59,282 nt of DNA from Saprospiraceae bacterium UBA6168 (GCA_002435785.1 DIUC01000091.1:1-59282); one strand, 5' to 3'; counted from the stretch's first letter, positions 17,416 to 27,304 are shown. Notes: generated by a model from the sequence alone, not told the origin. Numbers and translations: made by a program.

Positions 17416-18294
17416 ATGAAAAAAAGCATCATTATTCTTTCGGTTTTCACCCTGTTGATTGGCACATTCACCCTAAACACTGGATGCGTGGGCAAAAAAA
17501 AATTCCGAAGGGAGATGGCAAACCGTGACAGTCTATCCCATACCCTCAACGTGCGAAACCTCGAACTCAGCCGGGAAATTGGGCAGACAAAGCTCCTACT
17601 CGCTGAAAAAACGGGCGAGGGCAACGGCCTTCGGGAAATTTACGACAAGCAAGTCGTTGAGATAAAAAAGCTGGAAAAGGAAATCGAGCGACTCAGCAAA
17701 CAGTCCACGTCCACCCAGCAGTCGCTGAACGAGGAGTTACGGCTCCGTGATGCGCAATTGGTTGAAAAGGAGCAGGTTATCAGCAATTTCAGCGAAATGC
17801 TCCAAAAGCAGGAGGAGGGTATTGACGTTGTGTTGAACGAGTTCAAGGCCACCTTCCTCGACCTGCCACCCCGGGATTTCGGCTACGAGCACAAGGACTA
17901 CCGGGGCCACCTCGTCGTTTCGGAGAAGCAGCTTTTCAAGCCGGGCACCGACCAGTTCACCAAGGGCGCCAATGCCGTACTGGAAAAAATCGCACGGGTA
18001 CTGAACAACCACCCAGAGCTGCAAATATTGGTCGTCGGGCATTCGGACAGCCAATCCAGCGTCAAGGGATTCAAGAACCGCCTCGACTTCAGTACCAGCC
18101 GAGCAGCAGCCGTGACGGAATCGCTGACCCGTGATTATTATATGAACGGGGTACAGCTCACCGCCGCTGGCCGGGGCGACTTCGAGCCAAGAACCTCCAA
18201 CGAAACGGAAGATGGCCGCTCAATGAACCGCCGTATCGAAGTCGTTTTTTACCCACGGGTGGACGAGGTGAGGAAACTGGCCAAGAAAAACTGA
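17416..18294 (+). CDS. OmpA-family peptidoglycan-binding lipoprotein
   Basis: A 292-residue protein. It starts with a signal peptide with a lipobox-like TLNTGC (C23 lipidated), then a coiled coil (about 35-145, LEKEIERLSKQS and similar). The C-terminal OmpA domain (about 170-290) contains the peptidoglycan-binding core LVVGHSDSQ, the D and R positions (NRLDFSTSRAAAV) and a NRRIEVVF end. It would tether the outer membrane to peptidoglycan. ATG 17416 is selected by the signal peptide. The domain order (lipobox, coiled coil, OmpA) complements the coiled-coil anchor gene upstream. Confidence 0.88.
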   Translation: MKKSIIILSVFTLLIGTFTLNTGCVGKKKFRREMANRDSLSHTLNVRNLELSREIGQTKLLLAEKTGEGNGLREIYDKQVVEIKKLEKEIERLSKQSTSTQQSLNEELRLRDAQLVEKEQVISNFSEMLQKQEEGIDVVLNEFKATFLDLPPRDFGYEHKDYRGHLVVSEKQLFKPGTDQFTKGANAVLEKIARVLNNHPELQILVVGHSDSQSSVKGFKNRLDFSTSRAAAVTESLTRDYYMNGVQLTAAGRGDFEPRTSNETEDGRSMNRRIEVVFYPRVDEVRKLAKKN

Positions 18295-18296
18295 AG

Positions 18297-18394
18297 CCCG
18301 GTAGCATGGCCTTTAGGCCGTCCAGTCAAAGGCGTTTACGCCGGTAACGCCCTAAAGGGCTTGGACGGGACGGCCTAAAGGCCATGCTACCGGG
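18297..18394. repeat. 98-base element with 27-bp perfect inverted repeat
   Basis: The arms at 18297-18323 and 18368-18394 are perfect reverse complements (CCCGGTAGCATGGCC start). The loop folds again: GGCGTT (18331-18336) with AACGCC (18346-18351), and GCCCT/AGGGC around 18349-18360. It fills the gap between the convergent OmpA-family and DMT genes. It lacks a terminal T-run, so an interspersed palindromic (REP/BIME-like) element is favoured over a simple terminator. Confidence 0.8.
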
Positions 18395-18419
18395 GCCAAA
18401 TTTTGTTGGAAGAAAAACC

Positions 18420-19286
18420 TTATTTGCGAATCAGCAACACTGCTGTCAAGATTCCTGCGATGCTCAAAGCATGTATCAGGTGGAAAGTTTCGCCATCCAA
18501 CACCCCCCAGAGCACCGCTATGATGGGCATGATAAAAGTGGTGGAACTGGCAAAAATGGCCGATGTGTCTTTTATCAGTTTATAGAAAAAAACCTGCGCC
18601 AAGGCCGTGCTCAAAATGCCGAGCAAGACAAGTGCTGCCAGCGGTATCCACCGTTCCTCGTTCATGGCATAATGCTCATGCCTGGGCAAAAAGATGAACA
18701 AAAACGAAAGCAACCCACCCAGCGAAACCGAGACGGCAGACAAGGCAATTGCAGAGACATCGCCCAAAAAGTTCTTCACCAAATTGATGTTCAAGCCATA
18801 GCAAATGGTGGCAAGCACTATCAGCCCAGCATAGATATTTAACGTGAAGGCCGTCTCGGAGCGCTCCACGATGAGCATGACCGCACAGACCAAGCCCAAC
18901 AGCAACCCCACCACATGGCTGATTTTATAGCCTTTTTTGAACAAAAAAATGGAAAACACAAAAGTAAAAACGGGCGTGAGGGCGTTCATGATTCCCGCCA
19001 CCGAACTCTGCACATGTTGTTGCGCCAAGCAAAACAAAAAAGCCGGAATGAACATGCCCACGAATGTGATTAGCACTAAGTAAGGCCATTTTTCACGGGG
19101 AATCTTGTTGAAGTGGTAAAGCCCTACGGGCAAGAAAACGACCCCGCCTGCCATGAGCCGGATGCTGGCTGCTTCCACAAAGCCAAAGCCCTGCAACCCC
19201 TTCTTGATGAGGATGAAGCTGCTGCCCCAGATTAGCGAGAGGAAAAGCAGGGTGAGCCAATTGGCGAGGGTGGGCGGCTTGGACAT
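18420..19286 (-). CDS. EamA/DMT-family transporter
   Basis: A 288-residue protein with ten hydrophobic segments in two homologous halves. Each half has the EamA pattern (FLSLIWGSSFILIKKGL at the start; YGLNINLVKNF in the second half). Family members export amino acids, purines or other metabolites; the substrate cannot be read here. It is the last gene of a probable minus-strand operon after DinB and a flavin-binding protein, 52 bases from the latter. Confidence 0.88.
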   Translation of the reverse strand: MSKPPTLANWLTLLFLSLIWGSSFILIKKGLQGFGFVEAASIRLMAGGVVFLPVGLYHFNKIPREKWPYLVLITFVGMFIPAFLFCLAQQHVQSSVAGIMNALTPVFTFVFSIFLFKKGYKISHVVGLLLGLVCAVMLIVERSETAFTLNIYAGLIVLATICYGLNINLVKNFLGDVSAIALSAVSVSLGGLLSFLFIFLPRHEHYAMNEERWIPLAALVLLGILSTALAQVFFYKLIKDTSAIFASSTTFIMPIIAVLWGVLDGETFHLIHALSIAGILTAVLLIRK

Positions 19287-19338
19287 AGGACTGGGGGATT
19301 GGTTGAATTGAGGAATTGGGGAAATTAGGGGGAAAACA

Positions 19339-19989
19339 TCAGCTTTTCCGATAGTTTTTCACATAATCCGGCACTGTGATTTCCTTTGCTCCAGCCTCAT
19401 CGGTCTCCGGTGTTTGGGGCATGAGCTTCAGGGGCAGCACCCCCGCCCAAACTCCCATGGCCATGTCCTCCTCATCGTCCACGACGCCGTGCGCCCGAAA
19501 CTTGACGGAGGCCTCCTCCATCTCCACGGCAATGAACATAGTCTTTTTCAGTTCGCTCTTATTGGGGTGGCGAGCCTCGGCCCATCGTCCCGGGATGACG
19601 TGGTCCGTAAATTTTTCTGCTGCCAACCAGCGCTCCTCTTCCGTTTCCACGAGACGGGTTTTGCCGAAGGCGACCACAGAGCGGTAGTTCATGGAGTGGT
19701 GAAAAACAGACCGTGCCAGCACCAGCCCATCCACGTGCGTGACCGAGAGGCAGACGGGTATGCCCTTGGCCATTTGCATAAAGAAATGGCTGCCCACGGA
19801 GCCATGCAGGTAAATCGTATCCTCCACCCGGCAATAGCCCGTCGGGATGATAAACGGTTGATTGTCAATGACAAACGACACATGGCAGACCAGCCCTTCG
19901 TCCAAGATGGCGTTGCGGGTGTTGAGGTCGAAGTCATAGCGCTTCGGGTAGTAGCGGCTGCCTTCGGTGCGGGTGTTTTTCGTTTTCAT
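19339..19989 (-). CDS. Pyridoxamine 5'-phosphate oxidase-like flavin-binding protein
   Basis: A 216-residue split-barrel protein of the PNPOx-like/NimA superfamily. The N-terminal TRNAILDEGLVCHVSFVIDNQPFIIPT and the following DTIYLHGSVGSHFF are typical of the FMN-binding family, where the H and S residues contact phosphate. The MNYRSVVAFGKTRLVE segment is the conserved second strand pair. The function may be F420/FMN-linked reduction, haem-related, or unknown; the sequence does not decide. It starts 9 bases after the DinB stop. Confidence 0.82.
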   Translation of the reverse strand: MKTKNTRTEGSRYYPKRYDFDLNTRNAILDEGLVCHVSFVIDNQPFIIPTGYCRVEDTIYLHGSVGSHFFMQMAKGIPVCLSVTHVDGLVLARSVFHHSMNYRSVVAFGKTRLVETEEERWLAAEKFTDHVIPGRWAEARHPNKSELKKTMFIAVEMEEASVKFRAHGVVDDEEDMAMGVWAGVLPLKLMPQTPETDEAGAKEITVPDYVKNYRKS

Positions 19990-19998
19990 GGCAAGAAA

Positions 19999-20523
19999 TT
20001 ATGGGTTGAGCAACGGCAGGTACCGCTCCTCCAAAATGCCGAAATGGTGTGCTTGGTGCCCCACGACCGTGAAGCCCAGTGCAAGGACGGGCAGCTCCGA
20101 ATTGAACATGACGCCGGTTCGTTGCAGCGCGGCATCGTCGAAAGTATCGAACAGGGCGATGGTGCTTTTCCTGATTGACTTGAGCTCTTCCAGCACCTGC
20201 TCCAGCGGGCGGGTATTGGCCCCGGTATGCTCAGCGTAAAGGTTTTCGTCGAAGCCGGGCAGTTCCGTTTTGTCGTTCCGGGCGAACCGCAAGGCACGGT
20301 AGGCAAAAACCCGCTCGCAGTCGCTGAGGTGCTGGAAGATGTCCCGTACCGTCCATTTGCCGGGGGCATAGACTTGGTTGCCGAGGCTGCGCAATTTATT
20401 GACGTCAAGGTGGTTGAGTTGGGCAAGGCTTTCAGCGAGTGCCTCGGCCAGTTCGACGTCCGCTACCTTGTTGATATAAGTGTCGAAGTAGGTGGGATTC
20501 CAGCTTAGGTCGGATTTTTTCAT
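19999..20523 (-). CDS. DinB family protein (DinB_2 type)
   Basis: A 174-residue four-helix protein. Metal-site residues are visible in VRDIFQHLSDCERVF (His about 65) and VVGHQAHHFGILEERY (His about 156-160), the HxxxH pattern of the DinB/YfiT group. The N-terminus is of the type seen in DinB_2 proteins (WNPTYFDTYI). It is unrelated in detail to the other DinB protein at 9676. A -7 box (20543-20550) lies just upstream, and it heads the DinB/PNPOx/DMT operon. Confidence 0.82.
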   Translation of the reverse strand: MKKSDLSWNPTYFDTYINKVADVELAEALAESLAQLNHLDVNKLRSLGNQVYAPGKWTVRDIFQHLSDCERVFAYRALRFARNDKTELPGFDENLYAEHTGANTRPLEQVLEELKSIRKSTIALFDTFDDAALQRTGVMFNSELPVLALGFTVVGHQAHHFGILEERYLPLLNP

Positions 20524-20542
20524 TGGAATGATTTTGATGGGG

Positions 20543-20550
20543 CAAATGTA
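20543..20550 (-). promoter_or_regulatory. -7 box for the DinB/PNPOx/DMT operon
   Basis: On the minus strand this reads TACATTTG, fitting TAnnTTTG, 20-27 nt upstream of the ATG. No TTG is found at -33. Confidence 0.35.
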
Positions 20551-20649
20551 GGGGTTGGTGGGCTACTCGGTGCATTCAGATTATGAATTTAGAGGTAGCC
20601 TGGTACAAGTTTTTAAAAGGAGCTTCGCAATCGTGGCCTCAATATCAAG

Positions 20650-21429
20650 TCAAAGTGGTGATTTGGAAAAAATGATATCAGCACCATAGGCGATTGGGTT
20701 CAAGGCTTTGTAGTAGGGGAAAAGCCGGTTGGCCTTTTCCAGCAAAGCCAAGGAGGTCGGTTCGATTAAAATCACCTCCAAAATCAAGCATTCTGTAATA
20801 GCCAGTACATCGTCGGCATTTTCAAGGATACAGTATTCAGCACCTTGCACGTCAAGTTTCAATACTGCAATGCTTGAAATACGTTCCGTCTTAACAAGTG
20901 TATTAAGGGTAACTGCAAACACCCTACGCTCAATGATGGTTGAATTTTTTGAGACAAAGCTTTCCACATTTTCAAGGAGGACCGACCCGACTTGGTCAGA
21001 GGATGGGTCTGTGTAAAAAACCACCTCACCATCTTCGGCAGCCAGCGCTTTTTCTATGACTTGGACTGATGTGCCAGCGACGTTCTTCTTTAAAACAGGC
21101 AACACTTTGTGGTAGGGTTCGAGGGCGAAGACTTTGGCCTGCGGGAATTTTTGCGAAGCCAACAACGAAAAAATCCCGTGGTTGGCTCCGCCGTCAATGA
21201 TGGTGCCTTTGAGGTTTGGCGGAACAGCATCTACCAGCGCCTTGACCTTTTCGGTGGAGTGAATAAGGTGGTAGTAGGTGGCAGAGTCGAAATTGAGCCA
21301 GACCTTTCGTCCGTTGAGCGGCACCCAAATCGGGCGGCCCAACATGGGGTTGACAATCAGGTGGAAAGCATGAAATCCGTATATTTTGAAGAGGCTTGCG
21401 AGCCTTGCAATTTTACCGAACATGGTCAA
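20650..21429 (-). CDS. FkbM family methyltransferase
   Basis: A 259-residue SAM-dependent O-methyltransferase. It has motif I IIDGGANHGIFSLLA (about residues 77-91), FALEPYH as the acidic strand-2 motif, and LKLDVQGAEYCILEN as the FkbM-typical motif IV. FkbM proteins often methylate sugar hydroxyls of surface glycans. It follows the flippase by 10 bases on the same strand. A second FkbM gene lies on the other strand at 26537, supporting a glycan-modification locus. ATG 21429 or 21423 are both possible starts. Confidence 0.87.
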   Translation of the reverse strand: MTMFGKIARLASLFKIYGFHAFHLIVNPMLGRPIWVPLNGRKVWLNFDSATYYHLIHSTEKVKALVDAVPPNLKGTIIDGGANHGIFSLLASQKFPQAKVFALEPYHKVLPVLKKNVAGTSVQVIEKALAAEDGEVVFYTDPSSDQVGSVLLENVESFVSKNSTIIERRVFAVTLNTLVKTERISSIAVLKLDVQGAEYCILENADDVLAITECLILEVILIEPTSLALLEKANRLFPYYKALNPIAYGADIIFSKSPL

Positions 21430-21439
21430 AACGTCTGAA

Positions 21440-22927
21440 TTATTTTACCTTCCTCCACGCTTTTTCAATCAATTGATTGATGTCTGGCGAGAGCTTGAAA
21501 TACCATACCAATCCGCCGAAAACTACTGTGGTTATTGAAGATTTTAAAAGCAGCCACAGCAACGGGTTGCTGTCTTCTGGCTGGGGTACCAGTGCCGCCG
21601 CAAGGTAAGCCAATATTCCGATGGCAAGCACCCAGAACACCTGCCAAGTGAACGGCTGCAGCCGGAATTTTACCCATAAAAGGATGAATTTCAGCAAGTT
21701 GTAAATCGTGAGCGACACGAGCGTCGCCAGCGCTGCACCGTTGATGGTGTAAATCGGGATGAACCAATGGCTGAACCCGATGCTGCACAGCGCCAACAAG
21801 ATGACAAGGTAAAAATTGTACTTGTACAACTTGGAGTAACTGATGATTTCGGTGTTGACGCCCGTGAGCATGTCAAAAACCCTGGCTAAGCCGAGAATCA
21901 AGATGACGTACTTGCCTTCCTTGAAAACCTCGCCATTTGGCATGAGCGTGAATATTTCGTCCACGCTCACCCACACAGCCAGCAGCAGCCCAAGCCCAAC
22001 GATAAGCTGGTTGAGCGCTGATTTTTGGTAAATCTCCTGAATCTCGTCGAGCTTGCCAGCGTTCCATTTGTCGGAAATCAACGGCGAACTGATGCGGGAA
22101 ATGGCCCGACGCGGGGCATCTATGGCATCGCTGAGGAAGAATGCCACCGTGTAAACGCCCGTGTCACCCAGCGTAGCGATGGTGCCGAGCATGATGGTGT
22201 TGATGCGCTCCCCGATGCGGCTGCCAAGCGTTCCGACCAGTCCGTAGAGTCCGAAATTTGACACTTCCTTGAGCAATGGCTTTTTCAAAAAAGCAAAGTC
22301 GGGGCGCAGGTGAAGCTGGCCGAGGGAAGCCACGTACCATATTTGGCCGATGAGGATGAGCAGGTAGAAAACAAGTTGGCCCCAGAAAATGCCCTCAAAG
22401 CCCATCCAACCTTGCAGCAGGCAAAGGACAAGTATGCCCATGCCGAGCTTGGGCACCAGCTCGTTGAAAATAGACGGTACTACGATTCGCTGGAAATTGG
22501 AGGCGTAGCTGGTGAAGATGGCAGCAGCAGTGAGCAAAAAAGCAAGCGGCAGCACGAACGGGAGGTAGTCCTGAAAAAGGGCTGATTTTTCGGAGTAAAA
22601 GCCAAACAGTTGGTCCTTGAAAAGAAAACTTAGCACCAACAGCGTCACTGCACCAACCCCGAAGATGAGGTGCAGGAAAAACAGGTAACCTCGGTGCCCA
22701 TTCTGTTCGTCCTTGAATCTTGGAAAAAAGCGCACTATCAGCTCAGCACCGCCCCAAAAAAGAAACGGCGAGGCCAACACAGCCGTATCCAAAACGAACT
22801 TGCTGATGCCAATCTGCTCCTTCGTGAGAGCCAGCGGGTACAATACCAACAGGTTGACCGCACCAATGAGCATGCCTACATACGTGACCACGCTTTGCTT
22901 GATGCCTTGCCGTTTGATGACGCCCAT
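21440..22927 (-). CDS. Polysaccharide flippase (Wzx/MATE-like)
   Basis: A 495-residue membrane protein with about 12-14 hydrophobic segments. The N-terminus RQGIKQSVVTYVGMLIGAVN is typical of the polysaccharide biosynthesis protein (MurJ/Wzx, MVF superfamily) family. It would flip lipid-linked oligosaccharide across the inner membrane. ATG 22927 is preferred, removing 32 upstream residues that lack membrane-protein character. It heads a two-gene minus-strand unit with the FkbM gene. Confidence 0.87.
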   Translation of the reverse strand: MGVIKRQGIKQSVVTYVGMLIGAVNLLVLYPLALTKEQIGISKFVLDTAVLASPFLFWGGAELIVRFFPRFKDEQNGHRGYLFFLHLIFGVGAVTLLVLSFLFKDQLFGFYSEKSALFQDYLPFVLPLAFLLTAAAIFTSYASNFQRIVVPSIFNELVPKLGMGILVLCLLQGWMGFEGIFWGQLVFYLLILIGQIWYVASLGQLHLRPDFAFLKKPLLKEVSNFGLYGLVGTLGSRIGERINTIMLGTIATLGDTGVYTVAFFLSDAIDAPRRAISRISSPLISDKWNAGKLDEIQEIYQKSALNQLIVGLGLLLAVWVSVDEIFTLMPNGEVFKEGKYVILILGLARVFDMLTGVNTEIISYSKLYKYNFYLVILLALCSIGFSHWFIPIYTINGAALATLVSLTIYNLLKFILLWVKFRLQPFTWQVFWVLAIGILAYLAAALVPQPEDSNPLLWLLLKSSITTVVFGGLVWYFKLSPDINQLIEKAWRKVK

Positions 22928-23034
22928 TGTTTGCAGACTATGAAGACTTTCGTTATTTTGCACCAGAATTTTGAGCCGCAAAACTCGCCAATCTTTTTTC
23001 TCAAACCCAAATATCTTATTCAACCCTATACAAC

Positions 23035-26000
23035 ATGCAATTCTTTCTGCCCTTCCTGCTATCCTATTTATTTGTACTTGGAAATATGGGGATGGAAAAA
23101 CCTTCCAAAATTCTGGAACCCACTTTCCAAAATCTTGAACTCAGCCAGAACCTGACTTGTGAAAAGTTATTGGAAGCCTATCATTTGGAAATAGCGGGAA
23201 ACAACAACATAGCCTCAACCGTCGCCGCTTGTGACTCAAGCTTCATCCGGCGGTTCGGTGCCCTCGGTGTAAATGAAGAGAGCTTTTCCCTGATACCCGA
23301 TGGCAATGGGGCCTTCTTCATCGCAGGAAGACGAGGCAGTAATTCCCTGATTCTTCAGGTTGACCAATCAGGTAACATCCTCGCTCAACGCAGTTACGAT
23401 TTCACCAACGGGGATGACTTCGTTGCCACTTTGATGGTGGATGACCAAGGTTTTTTGGTTGGCTCGGCACGTGACCAAATAAACACCAACACCACAAACG
23501 TTTTGTTCAAAATCAACTGGCAAACAGGCAATTTGATATGGGCAAAAAAGGTGGAAAACCCTGCCTACAACCGTTTTGACCGAGTGCTTCAACACCCAAC
23601 AAGTGGCAATTACCTGTTCTGCGGCATGACTACGGGAGCCATTGACAACTACATCGTCGAAGCAGACAAAAGCACTGGCACAGTAACTTGGCAGTTTGTC
23701 TCTGATTATGGAGACAACGGTGATGTTTACAGCGGAATTTTCGCCACGAACAGCGCCATCTATTACGCTGGGCAAGGTAGGCTCGGCAGCGGACTTGACG
23801 ACATCCGACCAACGCTCACAAAATTTGACCTCAACGGCAATATGCTCTGGGCAAGGATTCACCTCCGTTCACCCAGCCAGCCTTCAAGGTTGTACAACAT
23901 GGACCTCTTCGTGGAGAACGACACCATCATAAATTGTGGTCGTGGCAGCCTAACCGGTGACAACCTCTCCAACTCTCAACTATTGTTTTACAAAACCAAT
24001 CTAAATGGGAATTTGATTTTGGCCAAAAGCTACACGGTACCAGGCGGCAACACGGTGGCGGGATACCGTGCGCACCCTATTCCCGGCGGCTATGTCATCC
24101 AGGGTACTTATAACGATGGTGCTTCAATGACTCGTTTTTTTGTGGCAAGGCTCGACAAAAATGGCAATGTAGTCTGGGCAAAGCGGTTGGTCATTGCTGC
24201 TGCTGCCACGGGCCTCACCAGACCGCTGACCCTTATTGATGACGGGTTTATCGTTTTTGCTGCTCAAACAACGCAGTTTGATAGCGGACAAAACAATGAC
24301 CTCCTTTTCGGAAAAATCTCACTCAACGGTCAGGTTCAGCCTGACTGTCCACTTGTTGAGGACATTAGCCTTGTTGCCAGCAACATCTCCAACCCATTTG
24401 ATGGGTCACAATTACCCACGATTTTTTCCACAAGCTATAATTATGCTAACACCACCCACAGCCCCTTGCCGGCAAATTTGGCTACTTACGAAATACCCGG
24501 TTGCGAGTGTATAGAAAACCCTGCAGTTGATACCTGCGCTAATGGCCTCCCCCTCCATTCCACACCCGATGCCGTGGTGCAGAGCGTCACCGCCAATTGT
24601 GTTGGGGGCAGCACTGTCTTGACAATCCTCATTTGCAATGCTGACAGTGTGGCTCTTCCCCAAAACACACCCATCAGTTTTTACATAGGAGACCCTACTT
24701 CCACATCCGCTAATTTGCTGACCACTGAATTGATTCTGACCCCAATACCACCAGGAGTTTGTTTAGAGCTAAGCGGCCCATTGGCTTTGCCCACCAACCA
24801 GCAAATCTTCGCCGTTGTGAACGACAACGGCACAACGCCAACTCCGTTTGGCCTCAATGCCAACTTCCCAAACACGAACACGCTGGAATGCGATTACGCT
24901 AACAACATCAATAGCTTCATGATAAGCTATACCCCGCCATTGCTCGACCTTGGGCCTGATCAGTCCAACTGCCAATTTGAAGTGACTGTCCTGAATGCGG
25001 GCAGCGGTTTTGTCAGCTACCTATGGAACGACGGCAGCACCCAGCAAACAGTGACCGCCTCGCAGCCCGGCACCTACGCCATCACCGTGACCGATGCCTG
25101 TGGCACCACCCAAACCGATGATATCACCTTGAGCTTAAGCTCAGCCTCGGGAGTGGACATTGGTTATGACTCAGTAGAACTTTGTTTGGGCGGGTCCTTT
25201 ACATTCACCGTGAGCGGCTTCAATACCTACCAGTGGTCTCCTGCCTCGCTCGTGAACTGCCCGACCTGCCCGAGTGTCACCATTTCCCCAGATATAGACA
25301 CTTGCTTCACCCTTGTGGCTACGGATGGAAGTGGCTGTCCCAGTTATGACACAGTTTGTGTGACAATTGTGACGGACACTGCCACCAACTACCAAAACCT
25401 CCAGATTTGCGAAGGGGATTCGACTGTTTTTTTTGGAACAACGCTCTCGCAACCAGGGACTTACACCCTTACTGACAGCACTGGTCCATGTGTTGAGGTA
25501 AGGCATCTGACGCTTTCTTTTTTTCCAAATACAAACCTTGAATTTTCGATAGCCGCTGCTTGCCCATTTGCTTTCGATGGTGCGATTACCGTTAATCCAA
25601 ATGGTGGGACACCACCGTACAGCTACGCTTGGGAAACTGGCACTTCCACTACCAACCAAATCACGGGCCTTGACGCTGGAACTTATTCCATCACTGTTAC
25701 GGACGCTCATGGATGCAAAGCCATGGATTCCGTAGCGCTTGTAGCAGCCCAACGACCGCTGGTCAGCAGCGAAGTCCAGAACGCCAGTTGTTTCGGCGTA
25801 AATGACGGCGTTCTGACCATCATCGCCGACGACCCCAGCCTCCAGTTTACCTATCAAGGCTCACCTGCCAGTTCGCAAACCGTTTACCCAAACCTCTGGC
25901 CGGGCGGTGACCAATTTTTCGTCATAGATACTTTTGGCTGCAATTGGGTTCAGTTTTTCGTGGTTGAGGCCCCAGACAAAATCGTGCTGCAACTGCCCAG

Positions 26001-26508
26001 CAGCATCGAAGCACCGATGTGCGACTCCATCCAAATCAAGGCAAGCTCCAACACCTCGCCCCTAACTTGGTCTTGGTCACCTTCGGAACACCTTAGTTGC
26101 ACGGACTGTCCCGAACCAATTGCCAGCCCGTTCACCACCACCACCTATTACCTGACCGTTGTTGATTCCAACGGATGTGAGGCCAGCGACAGCATTAGGG
26201 TTGTCGTGGATTTTGAGGGCAGGGCATATATTCCGAATGCTTTTACCCCCAACCAAGATGGCATCAACGATGTGTTTTATGTCTTGAGCAGATGCGTGGT
26301 CGAAGTGAGGTTGTTCCGGGTATTCGACCGATGGGGGGAGAAGGTTTTTGAAAAAAGCAACACCCCACCCAACGACCCGTTGTATGGCTGGGATGGCAAG
26401 TTCCGAGGCAAGGACATGAACTCGGATGTTTTCGTTTACTATATCATCGTAATTTTGACCGACGGTAGAGAACAAGTTTACAAGGGCGATGTGACACTTT
26501 TACGATAG
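23035..26508 (+). CDS. T9SS type B sorted giant surface protein
   Basis: A 1157-residue secreted protein. A weak signal peptide covers about residues 1-19. Residues about 60-480 form repeated four-strand units of delta-60/propeller type (NLIWAKKV, GNYLFCGMTTG, NGNMLWARI). A CARDB-like region (about 495-630) and several Ig/PKD/SprB-type repeats follow, for example YLWNDGSTQQTVTASQPG. The C-terminus (about 1065-1157) has YIPNAFTPNQDGINDVF and VFDRWGEKVFEK, ending YKGDVTLLR; this is the gliding motility-associated, T9SS type B domain. A role as cell-surface adhesin or gliding accessory is likely. It sits inside the glycan locus. Confidence 0.9.
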   Translation: MQFFLPFLLSYLFVLGNMGMEKPSKILEPTFQNLELSQNLTCEKLLEAYHLEIAGNNNIASTVAACDSSFIRRFGALGVNEESFSLIPDGNGAFFIAGRRGSNSLILQVDQSGNILAQRSYDFTNGDDFVATLMVDDQGFLVGSARDQINTNTTNVLFKINWQTGNLIWAKKVENPAYNRFDRVLQHPTSGNYLFCGMTTGAIDNYIVEADKSTGTVTWQFVSDYGDNGDVYSGIFATNSAIYYAGQGRLGSGLDDIRPTLTKFDLNGNMLWARIHLRSPSQPSRLYNMDLFVENDTIINCGRGSLTGDNLSNSQLLFYKTNLNGNLILAKSYTVPGGNTVAGYRAHPIPGGYVIQGTYNDGASMTRFFVARLDKNGNVVWAKRLVIAAAATGLTRPLTLIDDGFIVFAAQTTQFDSGQNNDLLFGKISLNGQVQPDCPLVEDISLVASNISNPFDGSQLPTIFSTSYNYANTTHSPLPANLATYEIPGCECIENPAVDTCANGLPLHSTPDAVVQSVTANCVGGSTVLTILICNADSVALPQNTPISFYIGDPTSTSANLLTTELILTPIPPGVCLELSGPLALPTNQQIFAVVNDNGTTPTPFGLNANFPNTNTLECDYANNINSFMISYTPPLLDLGPDQSNCQFEVTVLNAGSGFVSYLWNDGSTQQTVTASQPGTYAITVTDACGTTQTDDITLSLSSASGVDIGYDSVELCLGGSFTFTVSGFNTYQWSPASLVNCPTCPSVTISPDIDTCFTLVATDGSGCPSYDTVCVTIVTDTATNYQNLQICEGDSTVFFGTTLSQPGTYTLTDSTGPCVEVRHLTLSFFPNTNLEFSIAAACPFAFDGAITVNPNGGTPPYSYAWETGTSTTNQITGLDAGTYSITVTDAHGCKAMDSVALVAAQRPLVSSEVQNASCFGVNDGVLTIIADDPSLQFTYQGSPASSQTVYPNLWPGGDQFFVIDTFGCNWVQFFVVEAPDKIVLQLPSSIEAPMCDSIQIKASSNTSPLTWSWSPSEHLSCTDCPEPIASPFTTTTYYLTVVDSNGCEASDSIRVVVDFEGRAYIPNAFTPNQDGINDVFYVLSRCVVEVRLFRVFDRWGEKVFEKSNTPPNDPLYGWDGKFRGKDMNSDVFVYYIIVILTDGREQVYKGDVTLLR

Positions 26509-26536
26509 CATGCCCTTTTTTTTACAAAGATTTTCA

Positions 26537-27304
26537 ATGAAAAAGACTTTAAAAAAAATACTCAACAAGTTCCGATACCCCTACACCTGCTCGCACACAG
26601 GGCTGGTGGCAGGCAAGACCATCCGCTTCCACGTGAACAACCCCGTGGAGATGTTCCGGCTACAAAAATTTGGCGGTGAAAAAGACCAGCTTGAAGCCCT
26701 ACTCGCGCTGCTAAAACCCGACGATGTACTGTACGACATCGGCTCATCGGTGGGTGCCTGGAGCATCCCGGCGGCGGCGAAAGCCAGCAACGGAAAAGTC
26801 ATCAGCTTCGAGCCAGACCCCGAAAACCGCCAGCGTCTGCTCGCCAACTACGAGCTGAACGGCTTGGCCAATTTCCAAATCATGCCCATCGCCCTCGGCG
26901 ACAAGCCCGGCGAACTGGAGCTTTTCACCGCAGGGGCCTACGCCGCCTCCCCAAGTCTCAAGCCGGTGAACAAGATTTCGACCAGCATAAAAGTGAAAAT
27001 CGAGACGGTGGACAACCTCATCGCCCAGAAGGAAATCCCGCTGCCAACTATTGTGAAAATTGACATCGAGGGCGCAGAAATGATGGCAATGAAGGGAATG
27101 TCCAACTTGTTGAGGAGCGAAAAAAAACCCCGTGCACTGGTGCTCGAACTACACCCACTGTACCTGCCCGCCTTCGACACAAACCTGACAGCCATTTTCC
27201 AATTTTTGATTGAAAGCAACTACCAAATCGCCGAACTCGCCAGCCGGGAAGACCAAGTGATTTGTACGTGGACGACAGAAAGGATTGAAGGATTGAATGA
27301 TTGA
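26537..27304 (+). CDS. FkbM family methyltransferase
   Basis: A 255-residue SAM-dependent methyltransferase. It has VLYDIGSSVGAWS as motif I (residues about 64-76), ISFEPDPENRQRL as strand 2, and IVKIDIEGAEMMAMKG as the FkbM motif. ATG 26537 (MKKTLKK) is chosen; an ATG at 26510 would add nine residues immediately after the upstream stop. Its last codons (RIEGLND) fall in the 5' arm of an iterated-word inverted repeat, so the repeat has shaped the C-terminus. It probably acts on a surface glycan with the GT2 enzyme encoded next. Confidence 0.87.
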   Translation: MKKTLKKILNKFRYPYTCSHTGLVAGKTIRFHVNNPVEMFRLQKFGGEKDQLEALLALLKPDDVLYDIGSSVGAWSIPAAAKASNGKVISFEPDPENRQRLLANYELNGLANFQIMPIALGDKPGELELFTAGAYAASPSLKPVNKISTSIKVKIETVDNLIAQKEIPLPTIVKIDIEGAEMMAMKGMSNLLRSEKKPRALVLELHPLYLPAFDTNLTAIFQFLIESNYQIAELASREDQVICTWTTERIEGLND

